Origin: Gnetum montanum
Lineage: Eukaryota; Streptophyta; Gnetopsida; Gnetales; Gnetaceae
Length of the DNA stretch: 64,000 bases
Direction of reading: 5' to 3'
Assembly (NCBI GenBank): GCA_015680685.1
Contig: MNCI01008651.1
Coordinates: 1,235,332 to 1,299,331, forward strand
The position numbers and the translations under genes were made by a program. Below are positions 34,590-46,893 of this stretch, in pieces. The notes beneath the pieces were generated by a model. It did no database searches. It had not been told where the DNA came from and saw only the letters and a program-made list of their open reading frames with translations. Each line of letters starts with the position of its first letter. Positions within the stretch are counted from its first letter, which is position 1.

Positions 34590-37303
34590 TCTAACATCCT
34601 TAATAACTATCTATAAAATCCTATAAATAACTAATAGACATGTTATGAAACCCCAAGGATTTGGCTTTAACCTTGATTAACTAAAAGGAAGACTATAAAA
34701 TAGTTAAAAATTATTGATCAAAATCATAAATAGTAAAGTAGTATAACATGACAAAAAATTTTTTATACTAGCACATATTATTAAATAAAACTAGTTTAAT
34801 GAAAATAGGAGTTTTGCGTAGCCATAAAATCTAAATATCTAAAAATTTGACTAAGTACATCATAAAATAGTACAAAATGAGTACATGGCTCAAGTATCCC
34901 CAAAGTGTACATGGTTTTTGTTTTAAAAAAATACAAAATATATAGAAATTATTATTTTTAAGTTGAGAGGGTCCATTTTGTGCCAAATTAATCCATCCTT
35001 CATCCTATGTCCCTCTTCCTATGCTTTCTTGTCTATGTTGGACTCTTTGCATTGAAATATAGGATGAGTCAGAAACCATCAAATAAGAAAGGTTATATTT
35101 TCCTTTTTATTGAGCATAAAGGTCATGGACAAAAAGTCTTAGGATATGGGCTTAGTAAAAGCTTCCAATAAAATATGTAAAAAGGTTGTAAGGACTAGAA
35201 ATGTCATAAATTTTTCTAAAATCTAAACAAATCCAAAAATCCAAGGTAGACATATATATTTTTAATTTGTTTAATGTTTTAGCGTTCAAAAGTATCACAA
35301 ATTTATCAAGCAAAATCCCAATAAAATGTATATTTTAATAAGGCATCTTTGAAGGCTAGGTCTTGGTTATCCTCACTACCAAAGGGACTTACTGATAGCT
35401 CTTGGAATAACCTTACTACTATCATCAAATTAGCCTCATGACCCCAAACAAGTAACTCATGGTCAGGTCTTCATGATATCCTCACTACTAACATCCTCAA
35501 CGGCTAAGACACATGTATCATTGAAAGGATAGGTCTTGAATATGCTTCATCATACACCACTAGACATAATTACTTAGTTCCATGGTCTTAGCTAAATCCA
35601 TAGCCTCATATGAACTTACAAATGACAATCTAGTGTAGGAAATCCATCCAATCAACCCTTGTTCCTGTGGGATGGGTCCCACTAAAGAACACTCCATAAT
35701 ACATGCAAATGGGGGTATCAAAAGGATTTATGGTTCCCACTATCAACTAAACAAAATTTGGTCACACAAATATTATTATTTTATTCCAAAAGTCCAAAAT
35801 ATGCCAAAAATAGCCAAAAATCCACCAAAGCTTAAATTCCCCAAAAATCTTATCATAAGCTAGATCATGTTAAGAGGTGATCAAAATAATCATATGATAT
35901 ATGAGAAGAAAGCTCCAAAAATTTGACAATTTCAAATACACATAAAGGATGGAAGAAGGTTTAGACATAACCTTTAAAAAAAATTTAGCAACATCTTGGC
36001 ATAGAATTCAACATCGTTGAAGAAAATGGGAGAGTAGAAAGAGGAAATAGGAAGGGATAACAACATAAAACAAAATAGGATAGCTACATAAGAAGGAAAA
36101 ATAAATAATCTCTTTTATGATATCTACAACAAATTAGGATAATTATGTGAAAAGAAAACTAAAATCTACAGTGAAATAGGACAATGACATAAAAAGGAAA
36201 ATACATTAATCTTTCCTACTTATGCTAGAATGTTTTCCAAAATCTTCTTAAGTTCTTCCCAAGTTGCCTATAATCAATTTGTATTTTACACCCGATACTT
36301 TCTATGCACCCCAAAGAAGCATGTGATGTAGGACTTGGACTTGTTGCATGGAAGGGATGAACTTAGAATGGAATGAGCTTAATTGAAGTTGAGTGAGATG
36401 TGAGAGGATGTGACCCAAATGGTCTTTATAGAGGCATCATCATGGAACATGTTTTCTAAAATAAAGGGGAGAAAACAAGCGTCGAAGACCAATGGTCAAA
36501 GAAAACAAGCAATAGAAATCATAGGTAATGAAACAAGTGGCCAAAACTACAGCTAGTAAAAACAGAGATCCAAAACCATGGTCAGTAAAAACAAGCAACC
36601 AAAACCATGGACAATGAAAACAAGTGGCCAAAACCATAGGTAGTGGAAACAAGAAGCTAAATCCTTATGATACTTAGTGAGCTAGAAAAATGTAATATCT
36701 CAAAATTATAACTATAATTTTTGTGGATCAAATATTAGAACTATTATTTTTGAACATCTCAATCTCCTCATTAAAATCATATGTTGGGGTAGGACAACAT
36801 TCCAATTACAAAGTAATAAGATATATATTCAAAGCAGGGTAAGGATTCATTTTGCTCCATGAGAAGAGTATTACATAAAAATATATATACACATCTAGAT
36901 GTGCATAATAAAACATAAATGTAGAAAAAATAATTAAACATGAATAACTAAATTCTTATAAGGATAAACTAAGCATAGTTAAATACTTATAAAGTCATAA
37001 TGATTATTAGAAGATAAACTTCATAGAGTAATTGGATTTCAACATTTAATCATAAAACATAAAGTAAACCTATGACTAAGCTCCAACAATAGTAAAATAA
37101 AGGATACAAAATATTCTAATAAATAGATTGCATTCACTTCTATAGGAAAGTAACAACAACAATAATGTTGGTAATGATAGTAACGTAATCCTATGTTTTA
37201 ACCAAGAGCATTAGAGCTAATTTATTGAGTGCATCTGATAGCATTAAAGAATTAACCATATACATTAAAATAACTAAACCTTACAAATTATCAGCCTATG
37301 AAA
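34590..37303 (-). repeat. Element T 5' LTR
   Basis: 2.7 kb, matching 16530-19261 throughout. The terminal bases are mutated (TC for TG on the left, AA for CA on the right). The 29-bp array is at about 36472-36656, and the TATA-equivalent at 36423-36431 is damaged. Confidence 0.88.
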
Positions 37304-37558
37304 TCTTTCCTAAATTGTTAGTGATGATATATGATAGAGGATATTATGAGAGTATTGAGGATGTAACGAATGATAAGAGGTATGACATGATAATCCCATA
37401 GGAAATGTTATGGGTTGATGGTATTCAGGAGAGTAGTAGTGGGGATTTGAGGTAGGGGAAGTAGAATCATTTGGAGAAACAAGTTGTTTAACATAGTAAC
37501 CATAAGGATCTAGCTAGCAATAGGGGTATTGTTGGTTTGCTGATGGCATCCTACACTA
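37304..37558 (-). pseudogene. gag: Element O gag, Pro/Gln-rich piece
   Basis: This aligns in order with the reversed gag region of element E at 57880-58020. GGAGAAACAAGTTGTTTAAC matches GGAGAGATTAGCTACTACAC, ATAAGGATCTAG matches ATATGGATCTGG, and GATGGCATCC matches GGTGGCATCC. It is trapped between T (left) and P (right). The continuation of the same gag lies at 49621. Confidence 0.65.
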
Positions 37559-38646
37559 TGAATCAAGAACTTAGAAGGGGGGTTAAATAAGTTTCCCAAT
37601 AAAAATTGATTAGCCACAAAGAACATAATTAAATTTTATGTGGTTTCCCAACAAGGGTAGTCCACACTCAGAGGGTATATTCCTTGCACACCTTCAAACT
37701 TTATTTCTCTAAAATGTTGTTTAAAGGGTGTGACACCTTGTAAAAGCACTAAGCTCCACTTCAGAGTGTTTCATCATTGCAAAACCACTCAACGTCACAA
37801 GGTTCCAACAAGCTTAGAATGTGGTTTCAAGGATCCCACAACCTTTACAAAATTAAGCTTCGCTTCATAGTGTTTTGACATTGCACAAACACTTAATCCC
37901 ACAGGCTTTTGACAAGCTCAATTACAATGCCTTCTCACAAGAAGAACATCAACCCCGTAGGGCTACAAGAGAGAAATAAAAACATAAGTAAAGAGTGTAA
38001 CTTAAATTATAGGTCCTTGTACTATGAAGCACTGTATTATGAAGCAAATGATATGACAAATGAAGTACACAAGTATATTAGAATAGAATAGACAATGATT
38101 GCTTAGATGTTGTCAATGCTTATTTTAATTCCCAAGAATTTGAAATCTTCTTATAGCATTGGAGTTTCTAAAAACACCTTAGAATTCATGAAATGGCTAC
38201 TTAGCAACTAGTGTAGACACCTTCTTCGAAGTTGGGACATCTACCTGAGATCTATCTCAAATTTGCAAAGATGTCTCTTTTTGTAGTGGGACGTCTGTAA
38301 GGAGACTTATTCTTTTCAAAGGAGACATCTCCTATTTTTAGGAGATGTCTTTCTATGAAAGACTTCATTTTGACTAAGATGTATTCTATTTCTTAGAGAC
38401 ATCTTCTCAACATTTGAGCTCTAGTTCTTGAGGCTTTTTCTTGTTGATTTGTCTTCTTCCCAATCCTTGGACCATCTTCATTTGACTCATAGCTTGTTTT
38501 TCCATGCTCTTATCTTGTCCATGTAGTCTCTACTATGACATCTCTCACTGCTTGAGTTCTCATTCATGCCCTGAAAAATCATCATATTTCACAACATTCT
38601 ATGTTCTTTATTTTCCTTAAGGTTTTGACATTGCAAAAGATCAACA
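37559..38646 (-). repeat. Element P 3' LTR
   Basis: 1,088 bp. Plus strand TGAATCAAGAACTTAGAAGG at the left, AAAAGATCAACA at the right, matching 48511-49620. It contains a run of GATGTCTCC/GACATC motifs at about 38215-38400. Confidence 0.85.
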
Positions 38647-38660
38647 ATCTCCTCCTTTTT
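38647..38660 (-). promoter_or_regulatory. Element P polypurine tract
   Basis: Minus strand AAAAAGGAGGAGAT directly before the LTR start TGTTGATC. This shows that the LTR on its left is the 3' LTR. Confidence 0.8.
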
Positions 38661-39841
38661 ATGATGCTCAAAACTTAAGAAAATGGATGAGCTGATAAAT
38701 AATTTAAATAACAATAATCAATAAAAATTATTGAGACATATTAATTCCAATGGTGGCCAAGATTATAAGTACAGTAATGGCTCTAAAGCTCAAGGTGCAA
38801 GGTAAAGATTGCATGAAATATAAAAAGAAACTACACTATGCAAAGGCAAAACCTATATCCAAAGTAATGCAACAAAACACATGATATAGAAGCATGATCT
38901 ATCCATAGCATAATCTATCCACAAAACTATCCGTAATACATATAGTTGCTAACACATCCTCATCCTGTACAAAAATCACACATGTGCAATTCCACAATCA
39001 AAAACACATATTTATCCATGAGCTTCATCATAACTATCCATATACATCAAAAATCAAACATGTGCAAGTCCATAAAAAAACACATATGTGTCCATGAGCA
39101 TCATCATAACTTTCCATATATATCAAAAATCACTCATGTGCAAGCCCACAACAAAAAACACATATGTGTCCATGAGCATCATCTTAACTATCCATATACA
39201 TCATAATTGTTCATATACATAAAAAATCACACATGTGCAAGTCCACAACAAAAAAAAATATGTTTCTATGAGCATCATAATACCTATCCATTTACATCAT
39301 AAAATCTCTCCCCCTTTTTGAACATCATCAAAAAGGAGGGATTCTCCAAGGACTTTACCTACTAACATTTGTAGCATCATCAAAGTCCTCATTTGAAGTA
39401 GCTGCAACACAAGAAGAGTTGTAGGTCTCCTCCTCCTCATCATCACTATTAGTACTAGTGCTAGAGACATGCTACTCATCATCATCATTTGAAGATGATA
39501 CCTAGACAAGAGCTCTCCATGAATGAAGCTTCATCCAAAATCAAGATGAAGTTGGTAAAGCCTATTGAGATGGGATTAGCTAAGAAAATGAGGATCCACC
39601 CTTCATTTGATATGTGAGGGGATTGGTAGGATCCCTCTCATGAATTTTTTGAAGAGAGTCTCCTCATTCTCATGTTCCTTCCTTTTGATTCTCCATTCTT
39701 AACCTCCTTATCCTTTTTAGTTGTCCTTGTTTTTATGTGATCTTACAAGATTTCATTTTTTGATACATTTGGGTAAAACCAATGAGTCTTATTCTATGAC
39801 CAAGTGTTCATATGATAATATTTTAAATTGTAATTCCACTG
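38661..39841 (-). pseudogene. Element P 3' interior: gag tail and non-coding
   Basis: Next to element C, the minus strand continues the second zinc-knuckle region with NLKYYHMNTWS. An Asp/Glu/Ser-rich stretch follows (SDDEEEETYNSSCVAATSN, about 39455-39380) ending in a stop, then purine-rich AAAAAGGGGGAGAG (about 39303-39317). The remainder holds a tandem repeat. No protease or polymerase motif is visible. Confidence 0.55.
38970..39298. repeat. 76-96 bp tandem repeat
   Basis: Four units start near 38970, 39048, 39124 and 39220. Each contains AAAATCACACATGTGCAAG, an ACACATATGTGTCCATGAGC block and CATCATAACTATCCATATAC. The last spacing includes about 20 extra bases. The open frame across them is a by-product of the repetition. 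Confidence 0.85.
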
Positions 39842-40623
39842 TGATTGGACGCAATATCACATGGGTCACGATATCGTGTACGCGATATCATAGCTCGTTG
39901 CCTTGTCTATAAATAAGAGGCAACTTTCCCTTGTTTCCTCATCTAGATCTAGACCCTTAGCTAAACTCTGGTAGTTTTACCATTCTAGAGATAGAATAAT
40001 TTCCATGTGCCCGCAGTAGGAGTCTCAAAGTGAACGGATCTTTATTCGAGCAAATTGTACCTGAGCACACATTTGTGTATGGAAATAAAGACGAGCTTTC
40101 TGATAAATCTTGCAGCATGTGGACTAAGCTAAATAGGAATTAATTAATGTTAAATGCTTAGTTTCTTTCTTAGATAATTAATCTCTCTCAACCCTTAACT
40201 CTCCTAGTTAAGTGCATTCAGTACAACTGCTTCGATCACGTGTGATACACTTGGTAACCCAATAATGAATAGCTTTTGGTAATCCTAGTAGTGTTGCACT
40301 AGTTCAGGGCATGTATGACAAGTGGGAATGAATACTGATGCTAGGAAAATTAAAGCTTAGTTAGTGAAAGTTAGTTGCTTAGTCTCTTCACCCTTTCCTC
40401 TCTTAGCATAGGCGATAGAAAGATAAAAGTTATAAAATCATATACCTCAAACTTACTTAACCATACAACTGTGACAATACAAGTAAGTTTGGGAAGACAA
40501 CGATTGATTAACCTTAAGTGTTCCATAAGGCGCATAAGCACTTAGTTCTTGGAGTTCGATCAGATCACGTGTGAGACGCTCATATTCGTATGGTTGAGTG
40601 TAGAGGTACCTCGCCACTCATCA
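39842..40623 (+). repeat. Element C 5' LTR
   Basis: 782 bp, TGATTGGAC...CACTCATCA, TATA at 39908. LTR start to TATA is 66 bases against 86 in the 3' LTR. Confidence 0.92.
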
Positions 40624-40624
40624 T

Positions 40625-40642
40625 TGGCACCGTTGCCAAGGA
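40625..40642 (+). promoter_or_regulatory. Element C primer-binding site
   Basis: TGGCACCGTTGCCAAGGA, tRNA-Asp type. Confidence 0.82.
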
Positions 40643-40768
40643 CTTAGTTGTTTGTGCGCTACATAGAACATAGGAAATCATTCACATTATTGGGAGCTAA
40701 AACAAACCCTTAGGGTTAATCAAGAGAAAAATAACCTAACGGTAAATAGCACACCGAACAAGACTAAA

Positions 40769-43700
40769 ATTCCTTCTTCTCCACACAAACACACTTCACC
40801 ACCTAGGACCAACACTAGAGATAGTTGGTGGCATAATGCACATAACCAAAATCTGCCAGTTCCTCAACAATTCAGTGTGGTATATGTTCATCATGATGAA
40901 TATATACTTGACTTTACCTTTGTCTTCCATTAAGATGAACAACTGCGTTGGAGAGACTTGGAGGGTAACATAGTGTTTCCTCCAGACAGAGCAGCCCCCA
41001 ACATGCTCCTTCATGCCCTTTCACGAATAGGCATGTCATAATTATATGCTAAGTACGTTTCATGGGATTACAACGCAAGGGACTATGATCCCACAGAAGT
41101 GCAATGTCAACGAGACTCATAACAGGAGAGTTACCACACATCGTTGAAGGGAAAAGGACCCCATAATGCTTAGCCCATCATAAGAGAAGTTAAGGGTGGT
41201 GAACCTATTTCAATAGGTTCTCCACAAAATGATGTTCCCCCTCCTAATAATAGTGAGGAGATGATGTATCAGAACCTTCACTCCATGATACATAACCCTG
41301 GTTTTGATTCCCATGAACACCAAGTGTTCAATGAGGGAACACAAACACAAGATAAGGGTGAGCATTCTGATCATCATCACGATTGAGGTTGAGAAAACCA
41401 AAGGAAAGGTAGGAAATATCGTCATGGTGATGGTTCTCCTTCCTCTTCCCCTTCATCATCATATTCACCCTCTCCTTCAACATCAGGACACAATCATAAG
41501 GAACCTCACCATGAGGATAAGGGTAAGAAAAATGAGAAACCCCGACGAGAGAGTCAAGAGTGAGGATGAGGGCATTCTAGGGAATCATGACATGGAAGAA
41601 GGGAAAGTAGGGAACCACGTAGACATCACAGATGCCATGAAAGAAATGACCATGAGGAACCCCTACTTGCAACCCAAAGCATGTTAGACATCATGGAGGC
41701 TGTTAGAATACCTACAAGGCACCAAAAAGATAGCCGGATCAAGAGACTAGACATGAATAATATCCTATGATTTGAGGGGGGATACAATGCTAATCCGCAA
41801 AACCACTTACAGGCATTTCACGATGCCTGTGCCTTGCAAAAAATTGAAAATAAGTGGCAAAAGTTAAAGTTATTTCCAAGGACACTCATAAAAGAAGTGA
41901 AAAGCTGGTACCGATCCTTAGAGCCGAAATCCATTCGAAGGTGCAGTATGATGCTAGAACTGTTTAACGATAAATATCAGACGTACTCCCAAGTGTCCAA
42001 CTTGCAAAAGCAGATCCAAGGATGGAAGCAAGGTAATCACGAACCCTTGGATGCTACCATGGGTCAATATATGCACTATTACATCGTTGCCCGGGCCATG
42101 GTTACGCACAACGAGATCAACTACGTCATCTCGTAGATGGGCTAAGACATGAAACCAGGAGAACCCTTGGAACATATTCCCAAGGGAGATTATCAGAGCT
42201 TAGGTCCCATGAGGTTCATAGATTGTTGACGCAAGTAGCTAAGGAAGAAGGAAACCTACATAAGAGAGAAAGCACAGAAGAGTATAACCACGATCCTTCC
42301 CTCCGAAAGAGGAGAGTGAGATTCTATGAGAAGGAGGATGAGTCACGACTCGAAGAGTTGATGAGTAGGAAAACCTTGCCACTTCAGAAATTAACAACAG
42401 AAGTGTCGGCCAAGGTAGATCAAATGTGGGACTCCTTAGACAATAGATTTGAAACCATTTTAAAAATCATAGAGGAGTTTAAGGAGCGAAGTAGTGAGCA
42501 TGATAAGAAAAAGAAGAGGGATTTAGACCATGCACGTAACATAGGTAAGGGTAAAATGACCATCACTAATGAGGTTGTGGATTCAGATATAGACAATGAT
42601 GGTGGATCTAAGATATGCTAATATGACCATCCTAAGGGATGTTGCCCAATAATCTCACATTTGCAAGAGTCTGGGGTGTATGCACTTAACCCACGACTTA
42701 ACAAATAGTAAGCACCCCATCGGTTACCTTATCCCCAAGGTAACCCAAGGCAGTTCCACCAACCATTAACATATTAGCCAAGTGGGACTCCGCCACAACC
42801 TATGGAGTAACACCAGCAATGGCAATACCCACAGTCATGGGGGATGCCACTGCCAAGGCAACAATACCCTTACCGGTAACAGGATCCATATGGCTACTAC
42901 GTGCAGCAACCAATCTCTCCAAGTGACTTTGTTGGTCACGTGACCCCACAATGTTACTACCAAGCTCGGGAGTATTATAGGACTCCTTCTCCTGGGAGAG
43001 ACACACCATATGCATACCATCCTCCAAATCCACCCACAACTCTTACACCAATAGCTCCACTACCACCCATTCTAGCGATGCAAGGGAAACTCCCCACTCA
43101 ACCGCAGCAACACAACGCTACGAGAGTTGTAACCCTTCAACCCACTGCTAGTTCTGACAACCGTACATGGAGAAGATCTTTCTTCGAAACCAATAGTCCA
43201 AACAAGCTCTCACAACCATAAGCGGTTGAGCCTCAGAACGTTCCTCCATCAAATAAGGCTTTAGAGCTCCCTTCAAATCAACAACAGAGCTCAACACATA
43301 TGGTTATGTTAACACATACCGTCACTGACTGGATCAAGGAAGGCCACCTTCCTAGGAAATTCTTTGATCTTGGAAGTCCCTTAATCTACCTCCAAGTCAC
43401 TGGGAATGAACCACGTAAGGCTCTTCTAGACTCAGGTTCTGGAGTCAACTTGATATTTCAAGAAATGTATAAAGCTTGGAACCTGCCTCCACTAAAGAAG
43501 AGCAATATTCACTTAGAGTTGGCTGACCAGTCCATCACTATTCCCTTGGGACTAGTAGAGGACATCATTACCACTGTGTGTGGTTGGTCATACCCAGCTG
43601 ATTTCCTAGTGATCCAAGTAAATAATGACAAAGGGGACTTCCCAATAATAATGGGGAGGGCATGGCTAAGTACAGTAAATGCATGCCTAGGAATCCATGA

Positions 43701-44169
43701 TCTTTCCTTGGAAATATCTAAGGAAAACACTTATGGAAAGATCGAGAAGAAGAAGGTTCCATGCATCACATATAGTGATACAGAGGGTGATGGCGTACAA
43801 GAACGTTCAGCATCTCCTGCATGCAACTGGTATGCCCAGGAAGTTAACATACAAAAGTGCCTATATGTAGCAACCACACAACAAGAGAACACCTAGTGGT
43901 TGACAGCTAATCAAGAGAGAAACCCACCAATATGCATGGAACTAACTAGGGGACCAACTTGCACCCACATAGAAAGCATAGATGCACTGGAGCAAGAGTA
44001 TCATCAACTTCCAACCATTAATCTGAAACCACCAATCAAGGAAAGTTGGAAACTCTTAGAAAATCCAAATGAGTACTCCGATAGGAGAATACTATTCTGT
44101 GTGCAACTGACCAACCCTTATCATGAACCTAGAACAGTTTATGCACATAGCACATTTGAGAGGGGATGA
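40769..44169 (+). pseudogene. gag-pro: Element C gag-protease-pol tail pseudogene
   Basis: The initiator is lost: at 40769 the codon reads ATT where A, B and E have ATG, followed by CCTTCTTCTCCACAC as in E. The gag N-domain, His/Ser linker and gag core (41834-42136) share one frame. A small indel near 42065 shifts it, and the rest is in one frame to 44169. The zinc-knuckle region has lost its first Cys (SKIC, about 42607). The protease (43300-43896) has intact LLDSGSGVNLI, VEDIITTVCGW and FPIIMGRAWL. After the pol deletion the frame runs straight into a tail (HEPRTVYAHSTFERG) homologous to the pol C-terminus of E (HELRIAGAHNTSKRG). So the deletion made an in-frame Gag-Pro product with the natural C-terminus. 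Confidence 0.87.
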
Positions 44170-46081
44170 CCTCGCTCATTATTTTGGATCTCTTCCTTTC
44201 AATTCAGTCATGGGGGAGATCGCCAACTATGCTAATCAATTGAGGCCCTCAGTTTCTTCTTAAGTTTTTGTTTTACACATTTTTGTTTTACAAATTTCTT
44301 TAACTTTTCTTATTTTCGTTTTACAACATCTTTATACTTTTTCATTTCTTTGTGTGTTTGATTACTTTGTTTGATTCGTCACTTAATAAGTGCTCCGAAG
44401 ATAGTATGAACTTTATTCCATTGATTGCTAATGTTTGGTTTTTACCTTTAAGTTATGATGTTGATACTAAGGTATGGTTCTTTTGATATAGCAGGCAATG
44501 AGTCCACTTCATCCATACATCCATAAATTTCTATGGTGTCTCTTGGCTTGGAATTGTATAGTCCCTTTTTCAATAATAAGAACTATCAACGAATCGATGA
44601 CTGTGCATTTCCCAAACTAAGGAAGGACTCAAGGATTGAAAAGGGTGTGACTTCAAGGGGATTTGACGCACTTGCGCTGGCCATTCTCTTTGGTGCTTGG
44701 ATGTTTTCTTCTTGAGTTTTCTTACCATTCTGACGTTGCCGCATTATCGAGAAGCTAAGCAAATAAAAATAAAAAGTCTTTGCATGGTGTAGTTCTCACA
44801 TAAAAACACAAAAAAAACATAGTGAGAATTTAAAGCACACCCCTTAGAAGAAATAATCATTTGGGCTACAAGCACTGGTTATGGAACTAACATAAACATG
44901 TTCCCTCTAACTAAGGCCCTTCTCACTTCCTACTTTCTCCTCTTTCATTTCGTTGGAATGGTGGTGGCTCTTTGGTGAAGGCATTCTTGTTACTTCAGGT
45001 GGATGAATTGGCCAAATGTATTAATGTGAAGTCACTAGATGTGGTTTGTTTGAGGCTGGATTTGGAATGAGATCTACCAAGTCACATTAACCATTAATAC
45101 ACAAGGGGCTGTACACCACCTTATTCTTGAGATTCCATTCCATTCTCTTCTTTCCCATTTATCACCTCATTGCCGGTTGTATCAGTAGTCCATATTTTGG
45201 TTGATGCATTGTTTTGTTTTTGGTAAACTCTTGTGGTTAAGACTTTAACTCTTATTTCCAAATGACATTCCTAGAGCCTATGGACTCTTTGAATGTGGGA
45301 TTGTTAGGGCATTAAGGGCATGAGCCTACTTTGGGGAGGACCCACTAGCATTCCTATTTGGTGCATCTGTTAATTTCTTTCCCTTAAACATTTATGCAAT
45401 CATCATTTATTTTGTTCATCTCCATCTTTGACATCCATTTTATTGGTGTGGCCATTGTTTCTTTTTCTCCATCTTTCTTATTCCTTATCTTTTTCCATTC
45501 TATCACTACTGGAGGTTTGCTCTCAGTCATGGGGGCCCTGGTCCAATTTTTTCAATTTTTCTCCTAACCCCTACACCTTGGGTAGTCACTAGTATTATAT
45601 CTCCAGATCCACATTAGCCATATCACAACTCAGCCAATGGACCTTACATTGAGGCAAGGTATTAACTACATTGTGATTCATTTATCCTTGCTAATATCAA
45701 ATTGTGTTGTGTGTGCAGATGGCAATCATACAACAATGGATTGGATCTGGAGGAAACACTTGGAATGGACTATTGCTAAAGTAGTTATGCAAGGAACAAG
45801 ATTGATGACGCGGTTATGGATGGACAATGAAAAGCACAATCTTGGTGTTGGCAGTAGCAGGCTTCTTCTTTTCTCTCTCTCTTCTCTCTCTCAGCTACCA
45901 AATAAGGTTGGATGTCAAATATGTATAGTGTTCACTCTTCTTGTCATGAACACTAAATTTTTTCATGTTTTGTAATGATGATCCATTCACATGTCACCCC
46001 ATCTACCATTCGTTTCATTGAAGTCAATAATCCCATACCTTCCCAATATTTTGTAAGGAACTCGAGGACAAGTTTTCATTC
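44170..46081 (+). other. Element C 3' untranslated region
   Basis: The same tail as in A, B and E, with AGTCATGGGGG copies at 44206 and 45525. A 112-codon frame at 45637-45975 shares its frame with the one in E (minus 52394-52134), but A and B do not keep it open, so it is not called a gene. Confidence 0.6.
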
Positions 46082-46094
46082 AGTCATGGGGATA
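46082..46094 (+). promoter_or_regulatory. Element C polypurine tract
   Basis: AGTCATGGGGATA before the 3' LTR (one base changed from the family form). Confidence 0.78.
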
Positions 46095-46893
46095 TGATGG
46101 GACACGATATCACATGGGCCACAATATCGTGTTGGCCCCTACGATATCATGTATGTGATATCACAGCCCGTTGCCTTGTCTATAAATAAGAGGCAACTTT
46201 CCCTTTTTTCCTCATCTAGATCTAGATCCTTAGCTAAACTCTGGCAGTTTTACCATTCTAGAGATAGAATAATTTCCATGTGCTCGCAGTAGGAGTTTCA
46301 AAGTAAACGGATTTTTATTTGAGAAAATTGTACCTGAGCACACATTTGTGTATGAAAATAAAGATGAACTTTCTGATAAACCTTGCAACATGCGGACTAA
46401 GCAAAATAGGAATTAATTAATGCTAAATGCTTAATTTATTTCTTAGATAATTAATCTCTCTCAACCCTTAACTTTCCTAGTTAAGTGCATTCAGTATGAC
46501 TGCTTTGAGCACGTGTGCTACGCTTGGTAACCCAGTAATGAATAGCATTTGGTAATCCTAGTAGTGTTGCACTGGTTCAGGGTGCATATGACAAGTGGGA
46601 ACGGATACTGATGCTAGGATGATTAAAGCTTAGTTAGTGAAAGTTAGTTACTTAATCTCTTCACCCTTTCCTCTCTTAGCATAGGTGATAAAAAGATAAA
46701 ATTTATAAAAATCATATACCTTAGACTTAACCATACAATTGTGACAATACAAGTAAGTCTAGGAAGACAATGATTGATTAACCTTAAATGTTTCATAAGG
46801 CGTGTAAGCACTTAGTCCTTGGAGTTCGACCGGATCGCGTGTGAGATGCTCATATTCGTATGGTTGAGTGTAGGGGTACCTCGCCACTCATCA
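46095..46893 (+). repeat. Element C 3' LTR
   Basis: 799 bp, TGATGGGAC...CACTCATCA. The array (46103-46165) is about 20 bases longer than in the 5' LTR. TATA at 46181. Confidence 0.92.

Larger units (their letters stand above)
16530..37303 (-). mobile_element. Element T: Tekay-like chromovirus, nested host
   Basis: A Ty3/gypsy chromovirus on the minus strand. Its 3' LTR is 16530-19261 and its 5' LTR 34590-37303, with a tRNA-Met-type PBS and gag, protease, RT, RNase H, integrase and a chromodomain-like tail in order. The TSD is TCCTT (16525-16529) against TCTTT (37304-37308), one mismatch. It is interrupted by element B (21502-31440) and solo LTR D (31772-32629), both inside the RT gene. Without them the element is about 10 kb. 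It is itself inserted into the gag end of element O. Confidence 0.88.
39842..46893 (+). mobile_element. Element C: pol-less Athila/Tat-like gypsy element
   Basis: 7.05 kb: 5' LTR 39842-40623, PBS, gag-protease fused to a short pol C-terminus, 3' region, PPT and 3' LTR 46095-46893. Perfect TSD CACTG at 39837-39841 and 46894-46898. It sits inside the second zinc knuckle of element P. About 2.8 kb of pol is missing relative to B, with the junction near 44070-44076. The deletion differs from that of element A at its 3' end. Confidence 0.93.

Noticed and set aside
45637-45975. 112-codon frame, with a related one at minus 52134-52394, as a possible env-position gene
   Set aside because: Elements A and B do not keep this frame open, and C and E are close relatives, so shared openness may be chance. 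It is kept only as a low-interest finding.
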